Shown: positions 1-6,905 of the stretch, in pieces
Position numbering within the stretch: position 1 is the first letter of the stretch
How the letters are laid out: every line of letters starts with the position of its first letter
From: DASUBV01 sp036510065
GTDB lineage: Bacteria; Actinomycetota; Actinomycetes; Streptosporangiales; Streptosporangiaceae
Direction: 5' to 3'
Length of the DNA: 64,000 nucleotides
Assembly (NCBI GenBank): GCA_036510065.1
Contig: DATCEO010000210.1
Span: 1 to 64,000, forward strand
The notes under the pieces: generated by a model
Databases searched by the model: none
Seen by the model: only the letters and a program-made list of their open reading frames with translations
What the model was told of the DNA's origin: nothing
Translations under genes and position numbers: made by a program

Positions 1-86
1 CGCCACCCAGCAGACTGCGCACCGCTGCCACCGCCTACCAGGCCGCCATCGACGACATCATCCGCGACGCCGGCCTCGCCGCATGA
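1..86 (+). CDS. 3' end of an unidentified gene
   Basis: An open frame enters from the left edge and ends at TGA 84-86. The last residues visible include AATAYQAAIDDIIRDAGLAA, a helical, alanine-rich C-terminus. Too little remains to assign a family, and no function is proposed. Codon third positions are G/C-rich as expected for real coding sequence here, but 28 codons are weak evidence. Confidence 0.4.
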   Translation, partial: PPSRLRTAATAYQAAIDDIIRDAGLAA

Positions 87-140
87 CCAGCAACCCGACA
101 CCCACACCCGAACTTGACTCAATCAAACCGACTTCGTCGG

Positions 141-178
141 ATCTAGCCATCTAGCCATCTAGCCATCTAGCCATCTAG
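141..178. repeat. 8-bp tandem repeat (atctagcc, about 4.75 copies)
   Basis: Perfect head-to-tail copies of atctagcc fill 141-178. The repeat lies between the partial gene at the left edge and the end of the fxsB-like gene (stop at 205-207). It is AT-richer than its surroundings. CTAG is normally rare in bacterial genomes and occurs five times here. A slippage-prone microsatellite is the simplest reading. Confidence 0.9.
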
Positions 179-204
179 GGGGACTGACACGCGATCTGGT
201 CGGA

Positions 205-2685
205 CTAGAGGCGTACCGAATGCCGCATTTCATCGATGAACCACGCTCCCAGCGGCGTCAGCGACCCAGAATTCGCCAGGGTCTCAACGGCGTCGCAGGT
301 GTGAGCGCGCCACTGCACGAAGCGCTGCCCGGCCGCCGCCGCGGCCGGCCCCGCCGTGACGTGCTGTCGCGCGCGCCAGAAATCAGTGACCGCCAGGTGC
401 GCGTACGTGCCTTGCAGAAGACCTTCGAGCGGACGCTTGTCCGCTCGCCACGGGGCGTGGAAAAGGCGGTCGTCAGTCGGGTCGTAGAGATCATAGAGAT
501 CGAGAACCGCTCCCAGCTTCACGTGCTGGAACTCGTGGATGAGCAGCAGCGCCAGGGTAACCGGATCATCTGGCAGTGCCGCTGCGACGGCGCCGAACGC
601 ATGGCGGGCAGCGGCGCTGACGTCCCGGCCCTCCGGGGCGGCCGCCAGGGGCATCAGCGTGGTCAGCCCAGCGCCCATCGCCGAGGCATAAGCGGCATGC
701 TCGCGCTCAATGACCTGCCAGGCGGCCCGGAACTGCCGCTGCCACTGGGCAAACGCGGCATCACTGAGCCGGGGCAGCGCCCGCCACTGATGACAATCGC
801 GGTACGGATCAGTGTCTTCGAGCGCGACGCGGATGCCAGGTGCGCTGAGCACGCGGACCGGCTGCCATTCGGCGGATCTGTCGCTGGCGCCAGTGTCCAG
901 CGGAGAGTCCGTGCCGCTCAGCAGGTCCATGGCGGCCAGCACCCAGCGGCTCTCGCCGATCCGGATGGAGACCACGTCGCCGTTAACATCCACGGTCGCC
1001 GTCTGCCGTGCCTCTCCCGGCGGCTGGTCTGCCTGATCCAGGCAGACCACCAGGCGGCCCAGTGTGGGCAGGTGCACGGCGCCGTCGGTGACCGGGACTA
1101 TGAGCGTGGCCCTGGTGCCTGATACAACCGCGGCAGCGGCGGCGATCGCATCGAGATGGCCGAGGTCGGCGGCCAGGCTGTCGGCGCTGAGGGCCTGATC
1201 CGCGTGGCCGGGCCGGGAAGAGGCCGGTCGTAGCTGCTCCAGGCAGCGAACGGCCCAGGCGCGGATGTAGGGATGGCGAAATACGGCGTCCACGGACTTC
1301 GGGTTCTCACGGTCGACGGCGCTCAGCACTGACCAGGCCGCCCCCAACTGGGCCCGGGCCGGCGCTGAGATGGCCGGCGCAGCGATTCCTGCCTGGTAGA
1401 CCGCGCCCAGCAAGGCGCGGAGCAGGCTGCGCTGCGCCTCGATAAGCGATGCCATGGCCGTGGCGTCGCCGAATCCCGCCGCCAGCGCCCGCAGATCCGT
1501 GCCGCTGATGTCATGGGTCGCGGCGCCTGGTATGCCCGCAGGCTCCTCAGCCAGGCGGCGGCTGATATGGGAGATGAGCTTGAGCAAGTCTGCGCAGTAG
1601 ACAGAGGGGTTAGCGAAGCCATTGCTGCTGCGGTGCCGGTGGGTATAAAGGCCGCCCCCGCAGCTGGCGACGACCGGGCATTCCTGGCAAGTCTGGCAAA
1701 GCCCCGCGGCTCCCTGCTGGCGGGCCACGATGCCGGGATGCCGGGCGACGACGTCGACGGTATCGTCAAAGACATTGGACCCGGTCTGCGGCGCGCCGTC
1801 GAACGCCGCCTTGAGGGAGTCGACCTGCTCGTAACTGCCGTCGGTCTCGATGACCACCAGGCCGGTCGGCTCGAGCCCGAGTGCCTCGGTGAAGCTCTTG
1901 CCGCCGGCCAGGGTGGAAAGGATCGAGTCGAAGGTCCTGATCCGGGAGGTGCGTCCCTCGGCCAGCCAGCGCTCGAAAATCGCGATCAGCCAGTCGGCAT
2001 AGCCAGTGTCATCGGGCACCGCACGGACCGGCGGATGATCCCAGGTCGCGTGCGGCAGCAGGAAATCTATCCGGGGCGGGTCCAGGCGCATTAACGACTC
2101 GTAGACCACCAGCGGGTCGTTGGCGACATCAATCGTGCAGAGCAGTCCGGCATAGATTTTTCGGAAACGGCCAGTGCGCAGCAGACCGATAGCCCGGGTC
2201 ACCTTGTCATAGCTGCTGCGCCCGTCGGCATACCGGCGATGGCGGTCATTGGCGATACGGTCCCCGTCGAGGGAGATGCCGACCCGGACCCCGTGCTCGG
2301 CAAACAGCTCGCAGAAACCCTCGTCCAGCAGGACACCGTTGGTGTGGATTCGCAGGTCGAGACAACAGACACCGCGCAGTGCCGCCTCCAGCTCCGTGAC
2401 GACCCGCCGCAGCCGCGAGCGGCCGGCGAGCAAGGGCTCCCCGCCGTGCAGGACCACCTGTACGACGGGCAGGCGGTGCGACCTCGCGTGCTCGGCGATC
2501 CGCTGCGCCGTCCGCGCGATCACCTCATCAGAGATGGTCATCGGGCGCCCCCGCCAGCTCTGATCGGCAGCCTCGTAGACGTAGCAGTGGTCACAAGCGA
2601 GATCGCAGCGGCTGTGCACCTTCAGGACAAACTGACCGAGGGTAACCCGGACCGACTCGACCACAGGAGCGGACGGCCTGCTCAT
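205..2685 (-). CDS. fxsB: FxsB-type radical SAM/SPASM peptide maturase with HExxH C-terminal domain
   Basis: Predicted maturase of an FxSxx-COOH ribosomal peptide. Counting from ATG 2685 the protein has 826 residues. The radical SAM cluster motif CxxxCxxC is C27, C31, C34 (CDLACDHC), followed by the HGGEPLL motif. A SPASM-like cysteine region lies near residues 330-365 (CQTCQECPVVASC). The C-terminal half ends with an HExxH motif, HEFQH at 717-721, of the type named peptide beta-hydroxylase in related fused proteins. The start at 2685 is preferred over the longer frame from 2781, because the longer N-terminus would overlap the precursor gene and matches nothing in the family. It lies 13 nt downstream of the precursor stop, so the two genes are probably one transcript. 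Family knowledge: FxsB enzymes form a cyclophane on the precursor C-terminus. The exact crosslink here is inferred. Confidence 0.9.
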   Translation of the reverse strand: MSRPSAPVVESVRVTLGQFVLKVHSRCDLACDHCYVYEAADQSWRGRPMTISDEVIARTAQRIAEHARSHRLPVVQVVLHGGEPLLAGRSRLRRVVTELEAALRGVCCLDLRIHTNGVLLDEGFCELFAEHGVRVGISLDGDRIANDRHRRYADGRSSYDKVTRAIGLLRTGRFRKIYAGLLCTIDVANDPLVVYESLMRLDPPRIDFLLPHATWDHPPVRAVPDDTGYADWLIAIFERWLAEGRTSRIRTFDSILSTLAGGKSFTEALGLEPTGLVVIETDGSYEQVDSLKAAFDGAPQTGSNVFDDTVDVVARHPGIVARQQGAAGLCQTCQECPVVASCGGGLYTHRHRSSNGFANPSVYCADLLKLISHISRRLAEEPAGIPGAATHDISGTDLRALAAGFGDATAMASLIEAQRSLLRALLGAVYQAGIAAPAISAPARAQLGAAWSVLSAVDRENPKSVDAVFRHPYIRAWAVRCLEQLRPASSRPGHADQALSADSLAADLGHLDAIAAAAAVVSGTRATLIVPVTDGAVHLPTLGRLVVCLDQADQPPGEARQTATVDVNGDVVSIRIGESRWVLAAMDLLSGTDSPLDTGASDRSAEWQPVRVLSAPGIRVALEDTDPYRDCHQWRALPRLSDAAFAQWQRQFRAAWQVIEREHAAYASAMGAGLTTLMPLAAAPEGRDVSAAARHAFGAVAAALPDDPVTLALLLIHEFQHVKLGAVLDLYDLYDPTDDRLFHAPWRADKRPLEGLLQGTYAHLAVTDFWRARQHVTAGPAAAAAGQRFVQWRAHTCDAVETLANSGSLTPLGAWFIDEMRHSVRL

Positions 2686-2698
2686 GTCAGGCCCAGGA

Positions 2699-2881
2699 TC
2701 AGATAGCGGACTGGAATGCTGCGACCGGAACCGGGGCTGCTTCCTGCGGGCCCGGCATGACGCGACGGAGTGCCGCACCAAGAGTGACCCTGCTCAGGCT
2801 GGGCGTCTCCGCCAGCGGTATCTCACGAAGATCTGGCAGCTGAGAAGGGACAGCATCTCTGATCACGTCAATGGTCTGCAT
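2699..2881 (-). CDS. fxsA: FxSxx-COOH RiPP precursor peptide
   Basis: A 60-residue peptide from ATG 2881 that ends in Phe56-Gln57-Ser58-Ala59-Ile60, exactly the FxSxx-COOH terminus that names the family. The conserved leader segment LPDLREIPL (residues 15-23) and the helical LGAALRRVMP segment also match what is known of FxsA peptides. A TTG six codons upstream (2899) is an alternative start; neither has a strong ribosome site. The maturase begins 13 nt after its stop. Ser58 and Phe56 are the expected modification residues. Confidence is high because leader, C-terminus and neighbour all agree. Confidence 0.88.
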   Translation of the reverse strand: MQTIDVIRDAVPSQLPDLREIPLAETPSLSRVTLGAALRRVMPGPQEAAPVPVAAFQSAI

Positions 2882-2899
2882 CGCTCTGGCCAATTCCAA

Positions 2900-3264
2900 T
2901 CAAGCTAAGCCGACGGTTCAGCGCCAGCAAGGTGGTGAATTCGTTGGTCTGTTGTCAAAAAGCACTTTTCTTGCCTATTTCGGACACTGCAAGTACCGAG
3001 CGTAGCGTTACTAATACCCTTCGCGAGGGCTTCGGTACATCTGCCGCACCGGAAGTACCCGATCATCCAGACAGGACCGCCCCGCGCGACGCACGGCGGA
3101 CGGCCCAATGGAGGTCATCGTAACCCCTTCTTCAGAGCGTCTCACCAGGTCCCCAGGAATTGGCTGCGTGCCTGTGGTCGTCCCGATAACTGAGCGCGTC
3201 GGGGGGAGGTAGTCGGCGGTGATCATCGGTTTGGCTTCGCATTTCCGTCATCCAGCACCCGGAG
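2900..3264. other. Intergenic region upstream of fxsA
   Basis: About 365 bases without a convincing gene. Two overlapping short minus-strand frames here lack family features. On the minus strand a TTGACA hexamer occurs at 2958-2953, but no good -10 box follows at 16-18 nt. GCGTTACT at 3005-3012 recurs, in reverse complement, inside the operator-like repeat at 6855-6873. The stretch 2950-3025 is AT-richer than the rest and is the likely promoter region of fxsA. Confidence 0.4.
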
Positions 3265-3294
3265 CGGGGCCCGCGGCGGCTGCCGCGGGCCCCG
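3265..3294 (-). terminator. Strong hairpin downstream of the exporter gene
   Basis: A perfect 13-bp G+C stem (3265-3277 with 3282-3294) closes a 4-base loop (ggct). It lies 17 bases beyond the stop of the MFS gene and therefore probably ends its transcript. No long U-tract is visible, as is usual in actinomycetes. Confidence 0.7.
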
Positions 3295-3311
3295 GTCGCT
3301 GGCCGGCTGGG

Positions 3312-4826
3312 TCAGTAAGCCTGGCGGGCCCGGCGCGGCAGCAGCCAGCCGGCGGCGAACGCGACCGCGATCAGCAAGAGGGTGACCAGCAGGGTGCGCT
3401 CGGCGGCCAGCAGGCCCGAGCTGGCGGCCATCGCTGCTCGCGGGGCGCCGTGGCCGGCTGCGATAGTGCTGAAGAACAACGTGGCCAGGATGGCGACTCC
3501 CAGCGAGGCACCGAGCTGCTGCGACGACTCCAGCAGGCCGGACGCCGAGCCGACCTCGTGATCGCCGATCTCGCCCATGATGATGCTGAACAGCGGGACG
3601 AAGATCATCCCCATGCCGATCCCGAAGACCGCGAGGCCCGGGATCAGGGCCAGCGGCCCGACGACGGCGTGCACCGCATGCAGGGACAGGTCGAGCACGA
3701 CCGCCCCGATGGCCATGATCGACAGCCCGATGTGCAGGATCGGCCGCCCCACGGCCGTCGCCGCCCACGCGCCGACCCCCGAGCCCGCGAACGCGCCCGC
3801 CGCCATCGCGGCCAGCAGGAAGCTGGCGTGGATGGGGGTGAAGCCGAGCCCGATCTGCAGGAACAGGCCGATGGTCAGCGAGAACCCCACGATGGCGGCG
3901 AAGAACACCAGCACGAACACGACGCCGCTGACATAGGAGCGCTTGCGCAGGACGCTGAGCTCGACCAGCGGGGTTCGCCCGGCCCGGACCCGGTACCGCT
4001 GGTGCACGACGAACGCGGCCAGCAGCGGGACGGCCGCGGCCAGCACCGCGAAGATCCACGCTGGCCAGCCGAGCGTCCGTCCGTCCACGAGCGGGAAGAC
4101 AAGCACGAAGCTCACCGCGGCCAGCAGCGCGGTGCCCACGCCGTCGAGCCGGACCCGGCTCTGGCTGACGGAGCGGGACGGCAGCACCCGTGCTCCTGCT
4201 ACCAGGGCAAAGGCGCCCAGCGGGAGGTTGATCAGGAACAGCGCACGCCAGTGGCTGCCGAACAGGTTGGCCCGCAGCAGCAGTCCGGCCACGATCGGCC
4301 CGGCGACGGTCGACAGCCCGATCACCGGGCCCAGCGCGGCGAAGGCCTTGTTCATCTGGGCGGGCGGGAAGAGGTCGCGGATCAGCCCGAACGCCTGCGG
4401 CGTGAGCAGCGCGGCCGACAGGCCCTGCAGGACCCGCGCCGCGATCAGGGCTCCGGGTGACCACGCCAGCGCGCAGGCGGCCGACGCGAGCACGAACCCG
4501 GTCAGGCCGATCATCAGCATCCGCTTGCGGCCGAACATGTCACCGAGCCGGCCGCCGGTCATCAGGCCGACGGCGATGGCCAGCGTGTACGCCGCCGCGA
4601 TCCATTCCAGGGCGGAACTCGACATGCCTAGGTCGCGCTGGATCGACGGCGCGGCCACGTTGACAATCGTGGAGTCGAGCAAGTTCATGATCATTGCGGC
4701 GAGGACGACGGCGAAACCCGTCCACACGTGCTTGCGGTGACGCGGCCAGGTAACCGCGGACTGGCCGAACTGGCCGGACTGGCCGGGCTGGTCAAGTGCG
4801 CCGGGGAGATCAACAGCGGTCGTCAT
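3312..4826 (-). CDS. MFS drug exporter, DHA2 (EmrB/QacA) 14-TM family
   Basis: A 504-residue integral membrane protein. The first helix carries LDSTIVNVAAPSI, the hallmark of DHA2 antiporters, followed by the loop motif GGRLGDMFGRKR (motif A) and RVLQGLSAALLTPQA (motif C-like). Length and helix count fit proton-driven multidrug exporters of the EmrB/QacA group. The start ATG 4826 has GAGGAG 6 nt upstream. The gene is transcribed away from a WYL-domain regulator whose start is 89 bp off, the usual arrangement when the regulator controls the pump. The substrate cannot be told from sequence. Confidence 0.92.
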   Translation of the reverse strand: MTTAVDLPGALDQPGQSGQFGQSAVTWPRHRKHVWTGFAVVLAAMIMNLLDSTIVNVAAPSIQRDLGMSSSALEWIAAAYTLAIAVGLMTGGRLGDMFGRKRMLMIGLTGFVLASAACALAWSPGALIAARVLQGLSAALLTPQAFGLIRDLFPPAQMNKAFAALGPVIGLSTVAGPIVAGLLLRANLFGSHWRALFLINLPLGAFALVAGARVLPSRSVSQSRVRLDGVGTALLAAVSFVLVFPLVDGRTLGWPAWIFAVLAAAVPLLAAFVVHQRYRVRAGRTPLVELSVLRKRSYVSGVVFVLVFFAAIVGFSLTIGLFLQIGLGFTPIHASFLLAAMAAGAFAGSGVGAWAATAVGRPILHIGLSIMAIGAVVLDLSLHAVHAVVGPLALIPGLAVFGIGMGMIFVPLFSIIMGEIGDHEVGSASGLLESSQQLGASLGVAILATLFFSTIAAGHGAPRAAMAASSGLLAAERTLLVTLLLIAVAFAAGWLLPRRARQAY

Positions 4827-4902
4827 GACTGCTCCTCGTGTCGTGGTCGGACACGTCTGACGTTACGAGGCAATCAGGAACGTTTCTTTCCGCTTAGGTG
4901 AC

Positions 4903-4908
4903 TAGTCT
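4903..4908 (+). promoter_or_regulatory. -10 box of a likely leaderless promoter
   Basis: TAGTCT (TAnnnT) ends 7 nt before ATG 4916 and no Shine-Dalgarno site precedes that ATG. Transcription would start at or next to the start codon, which also decides between ATG 4916 and the upstream GTG 4898. Confidence 0.5.
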
Positions 4909-4915
4909 CGAGCCC

Positions 4916-5875
4916 ATGACAGAAACCTCGGCTCGGCTGCTGTCCCTGCTCTCGCTGCTGCAGAGCCCGCGCGAATGGCCGGGCCCGGAGCTGGCCCGCC
5001 GGCTGGAGGTCACGACGCGCACGGTGCGCAACGACGTCGAGCGGCTGCGACGGCTGGGCTATCCGGTGCAGGCCACCCGCGGTGCGGTCGGCGGCTACCG
5101 GCTCTCCGCCGGAGCCGCGATGCCGCCCCTGCTGCTGGAGGACGACGAGGCCGTGGCCGTGGCCGTCAGCCTGGGCGCTTCGGCCGGGGGGGCCGTCGAG
5201 GGCCTGGAAGAGTCCGCCCTGCGGGCGCTGACGAAGCTGCAGCAGGTGCTGCCGCCGCGGCTGGGACGACGCGTCGACGCGCTGGCGTCCCATACCGTCC
5301 GGGTCTCGGGCAAGCGCCGGGGACCGCAGGCGGACGGCGCGTGGCTGGCCCTGATCGCTGCCGCCGCCCGGGACCGCGAGATCCTGCGCTTCCGCTATCA
5401 GGACCGCTCCGGGTCGGGCACCGAACGCCGGGTGGAGCCCTACCGCCTGGTCAACTGGGGGCGCCGCTGGTATCTCGTCGCCTACGACCTCGAGCGGGCC
5501 GACTGGCGCACCTTCCGGGTCGACCGGCTGGCCGGCCCGCGCACGCTCGGGGACCGGTTCAGCCTGCGCGTGCTGCCCGCCGAGGACATCGCCGCCTACG
5601 TCGCGGCGAAGACCCGGCAGGTGCAGATGAAGGTGGCCGGGCGGGTGATCGTGCACGCGCCGGCCAGCGTGGTCACCGCGCGGATGGGCTCCTGGAGCGG
5701 CAGCGTCGAGCCGCTGGCCGCCGATCGCTGCCTGCTGCAGCTGGGCGGCCGCTCAGTCCAGGACATCGCGTTCTGGCTGGGCGTCCTCGATGCCGATTTC
5801 GAGATCGTCGACTCGCCCGAGCTGGCTGCCGCGGTGCGGCGGATCGCTGACCGGTACGCCCGCGCCGCCGGCTGA
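4916..5875 (+). CDS. WYL-domain transcriptional regulator (YafY/DeoR-like)
   Basis: A 319-residue DNA-binding protein. The N-terminal winged helix is clear (LARRLEVTTRTVRNDVERLRRLGYPV). The middle WYL domain contains REILRFRYQDRSG and the typical YRLVNWGRRWYLVAYDLERADWRTFRVDR region, here cited in part only (WYLVAYD). A WCX-type tail follows. Such proteins sense ligands, often nucleic acid or nucleotides, through the WYL pocket. The gene is divergent from the MFS exporter and probably regulates it. ATG 4916 is chosen over GTG 4898 because a -10 box sits 7 nt before it. Confidence 0.9.
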   Translation: MTETSARLLSLLSLLQSPREWPGPELARRLEVTTRTVRNDVERLRRLGYPVQATRGAVGGYRLSAGAAMPPLLLEDDEAVAVAVSLGASAGGAVEGLEESALRALTKLQQVLPPRLGRRVDALASHTVRVSGKRRGPQADGAWLALIAAAARDREILRFRYQDRSGSGTERRVEPYRLVNWGRRWYLVAYDLERADWRTFRVDRLAGPRTLGDRFSLRVLPAEDIAAYVAAKTRQVQMKVAGRVIVHAPASVVTARMGSWSGSVEPLAADRCLLQLGGRSVQDIAFWLGVLDADFEIVDSPELAAAVRRIADRYARAAG

Positions 5876-5890
5876 GCGCTCCGGTGCCCG

Positions 5891-5921
5891 GCCCGCCGCG
5901 CGGCGGCGAGCGGCGGCGGGC
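5891..5921. terminator. Hairpin between convergent genes
   Basis: A perfect 9-bp stem, GCCCGCCGC (5891-5899) with GCGGCGGGC (5913-5921), closing 13 bases. It lies between the ends of the WYL regulator and the convergent small secreted protein and may terminate both. The sequence is simple GC repeat, so some chance pairing is possible. Confidence 0.4.
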
Positions 5922-5930
5922 AGAGCGCCG

Positions 5931-6413
5931 TTACCTGGCGGCATCGGGCGGTGCCGGGAAGCGGCCGTGGAAGTGGTACAGGTTCCGGATCTGGCCGGCC
6001 AGCGCCGTCTCGGTGAGGTCGGCGGCCTGAACATCCCCCTCGGCCGCGTGAGCCTGGTGCTGCCGGGTGTCACTGTAGGCGGCGTACACCTGCCTGCCGA
6101 TCGCCCAGTAGTAGCCGTTGTTCACGACGCACGCGGGCGGCGGGATCTGCCGCGAGGCACGGGACAGCCCGAGCAGGTGGCTCGCCTGCGCGAGGGTCGG
6201 CGGCGCCTTGACGTACAGATCAAGCAGGTGGGCGGTATACAGATCGAGCGCACGGAGCCGCCAGTAGCCCTCGTGGTGGGACCAGTAACTGATCTGGCTG
6301 TGGCAGGACGGGGCGGGGCGCGCAGAGCTGGCCAGGGCCGGGCCCGCGCTGGCCAGCGTGCCCACTGAGAGCGCCGCCGCAGCGGCCAGCGCGGCAAGTC
6401 GGGTAGTGATCAT
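5931..6413 (-). CDS. Small secreted protein of unknown function
   Basis: 160 residues with a clear Sec signal peptide: MITTRLAALAAAAALSVG, then LASAGPALASSA, with cleavage likely after ALA near residue 28. The mature part is rich in Tyr, His and Trp (SYWSHHEGYWRLRALDLYTAH) and has two cysteines (about residues 37 and 95) that could form a disulfide. ATG 6413 is preceded by GAGGTG at a suitable distance. No family is recognised and no function is assigned. It is convergent with the WYL gene. Confidence 0.7.
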   Translation of the reverse strand: MITTRLAALAAAAALSVGTLASAGPALASSARPAPSCHSQISYWSHHEGYWRLRALDLYTAHLLDLYVKAPPTLAQASHLLGLSRASRQIPPPACVVNNGYYWAIGRQVYAAYSDTRQHQAHAAEGDVQAADLTETALAGQIRNLYHFHGRFPAPPDAAR

Positions 6414-6537
6414 GTCGTTAGCACCTCATCTCCGGGATTGCGGTGGTCGCGGGCTGCCGATCCGGCGAGCGGCATTCCCGGGTTCTGATCTCAGAGTCGG
6501 GTGCGGGGGTATCGGGACAGTGCGCAGACGGTCGCGT

Positions 6538-6804
6538 TCAGGTAGCAGCGCAGACGTTGCTGCCCGGTAGCAAGGGCTGCGGGACGGCCGGCGCGTGCTG
6601 GCGCTGGAAGTCCCAGCTCCGGTGACCGGCGCACCACGACGGGCAGCCACTGCTCAGGTGGTAGGCCCGTCCCGCGAGCTGGTGTACCCCGGTGCACCAG
6701 CTCGGGCACGGGAAGGCGCTGCACCATGGCTCGCACGCCCCGCCCATGCTGATGGCCGGACAGGACTTCGAGTGCGCGGTGGCAACCGCCGCAGAGTCAC
6801 TCAT
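6538..6804 (-). CDS. Cysteine-rich small protein with two CPSWC motifs (DUF6907-like)
   Basis: 88 residues from ATG 6804, which has AGGAG 8 nt upstream; this start is much better than the upstream one at 6852. The core carries CPSWCTGVH and CPSWCAGH, two copies of a Cys-Pro-Ser-Trp-Cys motif each followed by His, plus three further Cys nearby. CPSWC...H is the start of small actinomycete proteins of the DUF6907 type. A metal-binding (zinc) role is an inference from Cys/His spacing. Two palindromes lie just upstream, so it is probably regulated. Confidence 0.65.
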   Translation of the reverse strand: MSDSAAVATAHSKSCPAISMGGACEPWCSAFPCPSWCTGVHQLAGRAYHLSSGCPSWCAGHRSWDFQRQHAPAVPQPLLPGSNVCAAT

Positions 6805-6830
6805 CGCTGTGTTCTCCTCGCTGGATCCCC

Positions 6831-6873
6831 TTAACGTTAAGTGACAATCCAACTACATTGAGTAACGCAATGT
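6831..6873 (-). promoter_or_regulatory. Two palindromes upstream of the CPSWC gene
   Basis: TTAACGTTAA (6831-6840) is a perfect 10-bp palindrome starting 27 bp from the start codon. ACATTG (6855-6860) and CAATGT (6868-6873) are perfect 6-bp inverted arms around agtaacg. Both lie in the expected operator/promoter zone. The regulator is unknown. Confidence 0.5.
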
Positions 6874-6905
6874 GAGCTGATCCAGCATTCCGGCGACCCG
6901 GACGC

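Noticed and set aside
2905..3226. Two small minus-strand frames upstream of fxsA
   Set aside because: No motif and no ribosome site; they overlap each other and lie in a probable promoter zone.
3219..4460. 413-codon plus-strand frame
   Set aside because: Antisense to the MFS exporter, rich in Gln/Arg/Asp without motifs.
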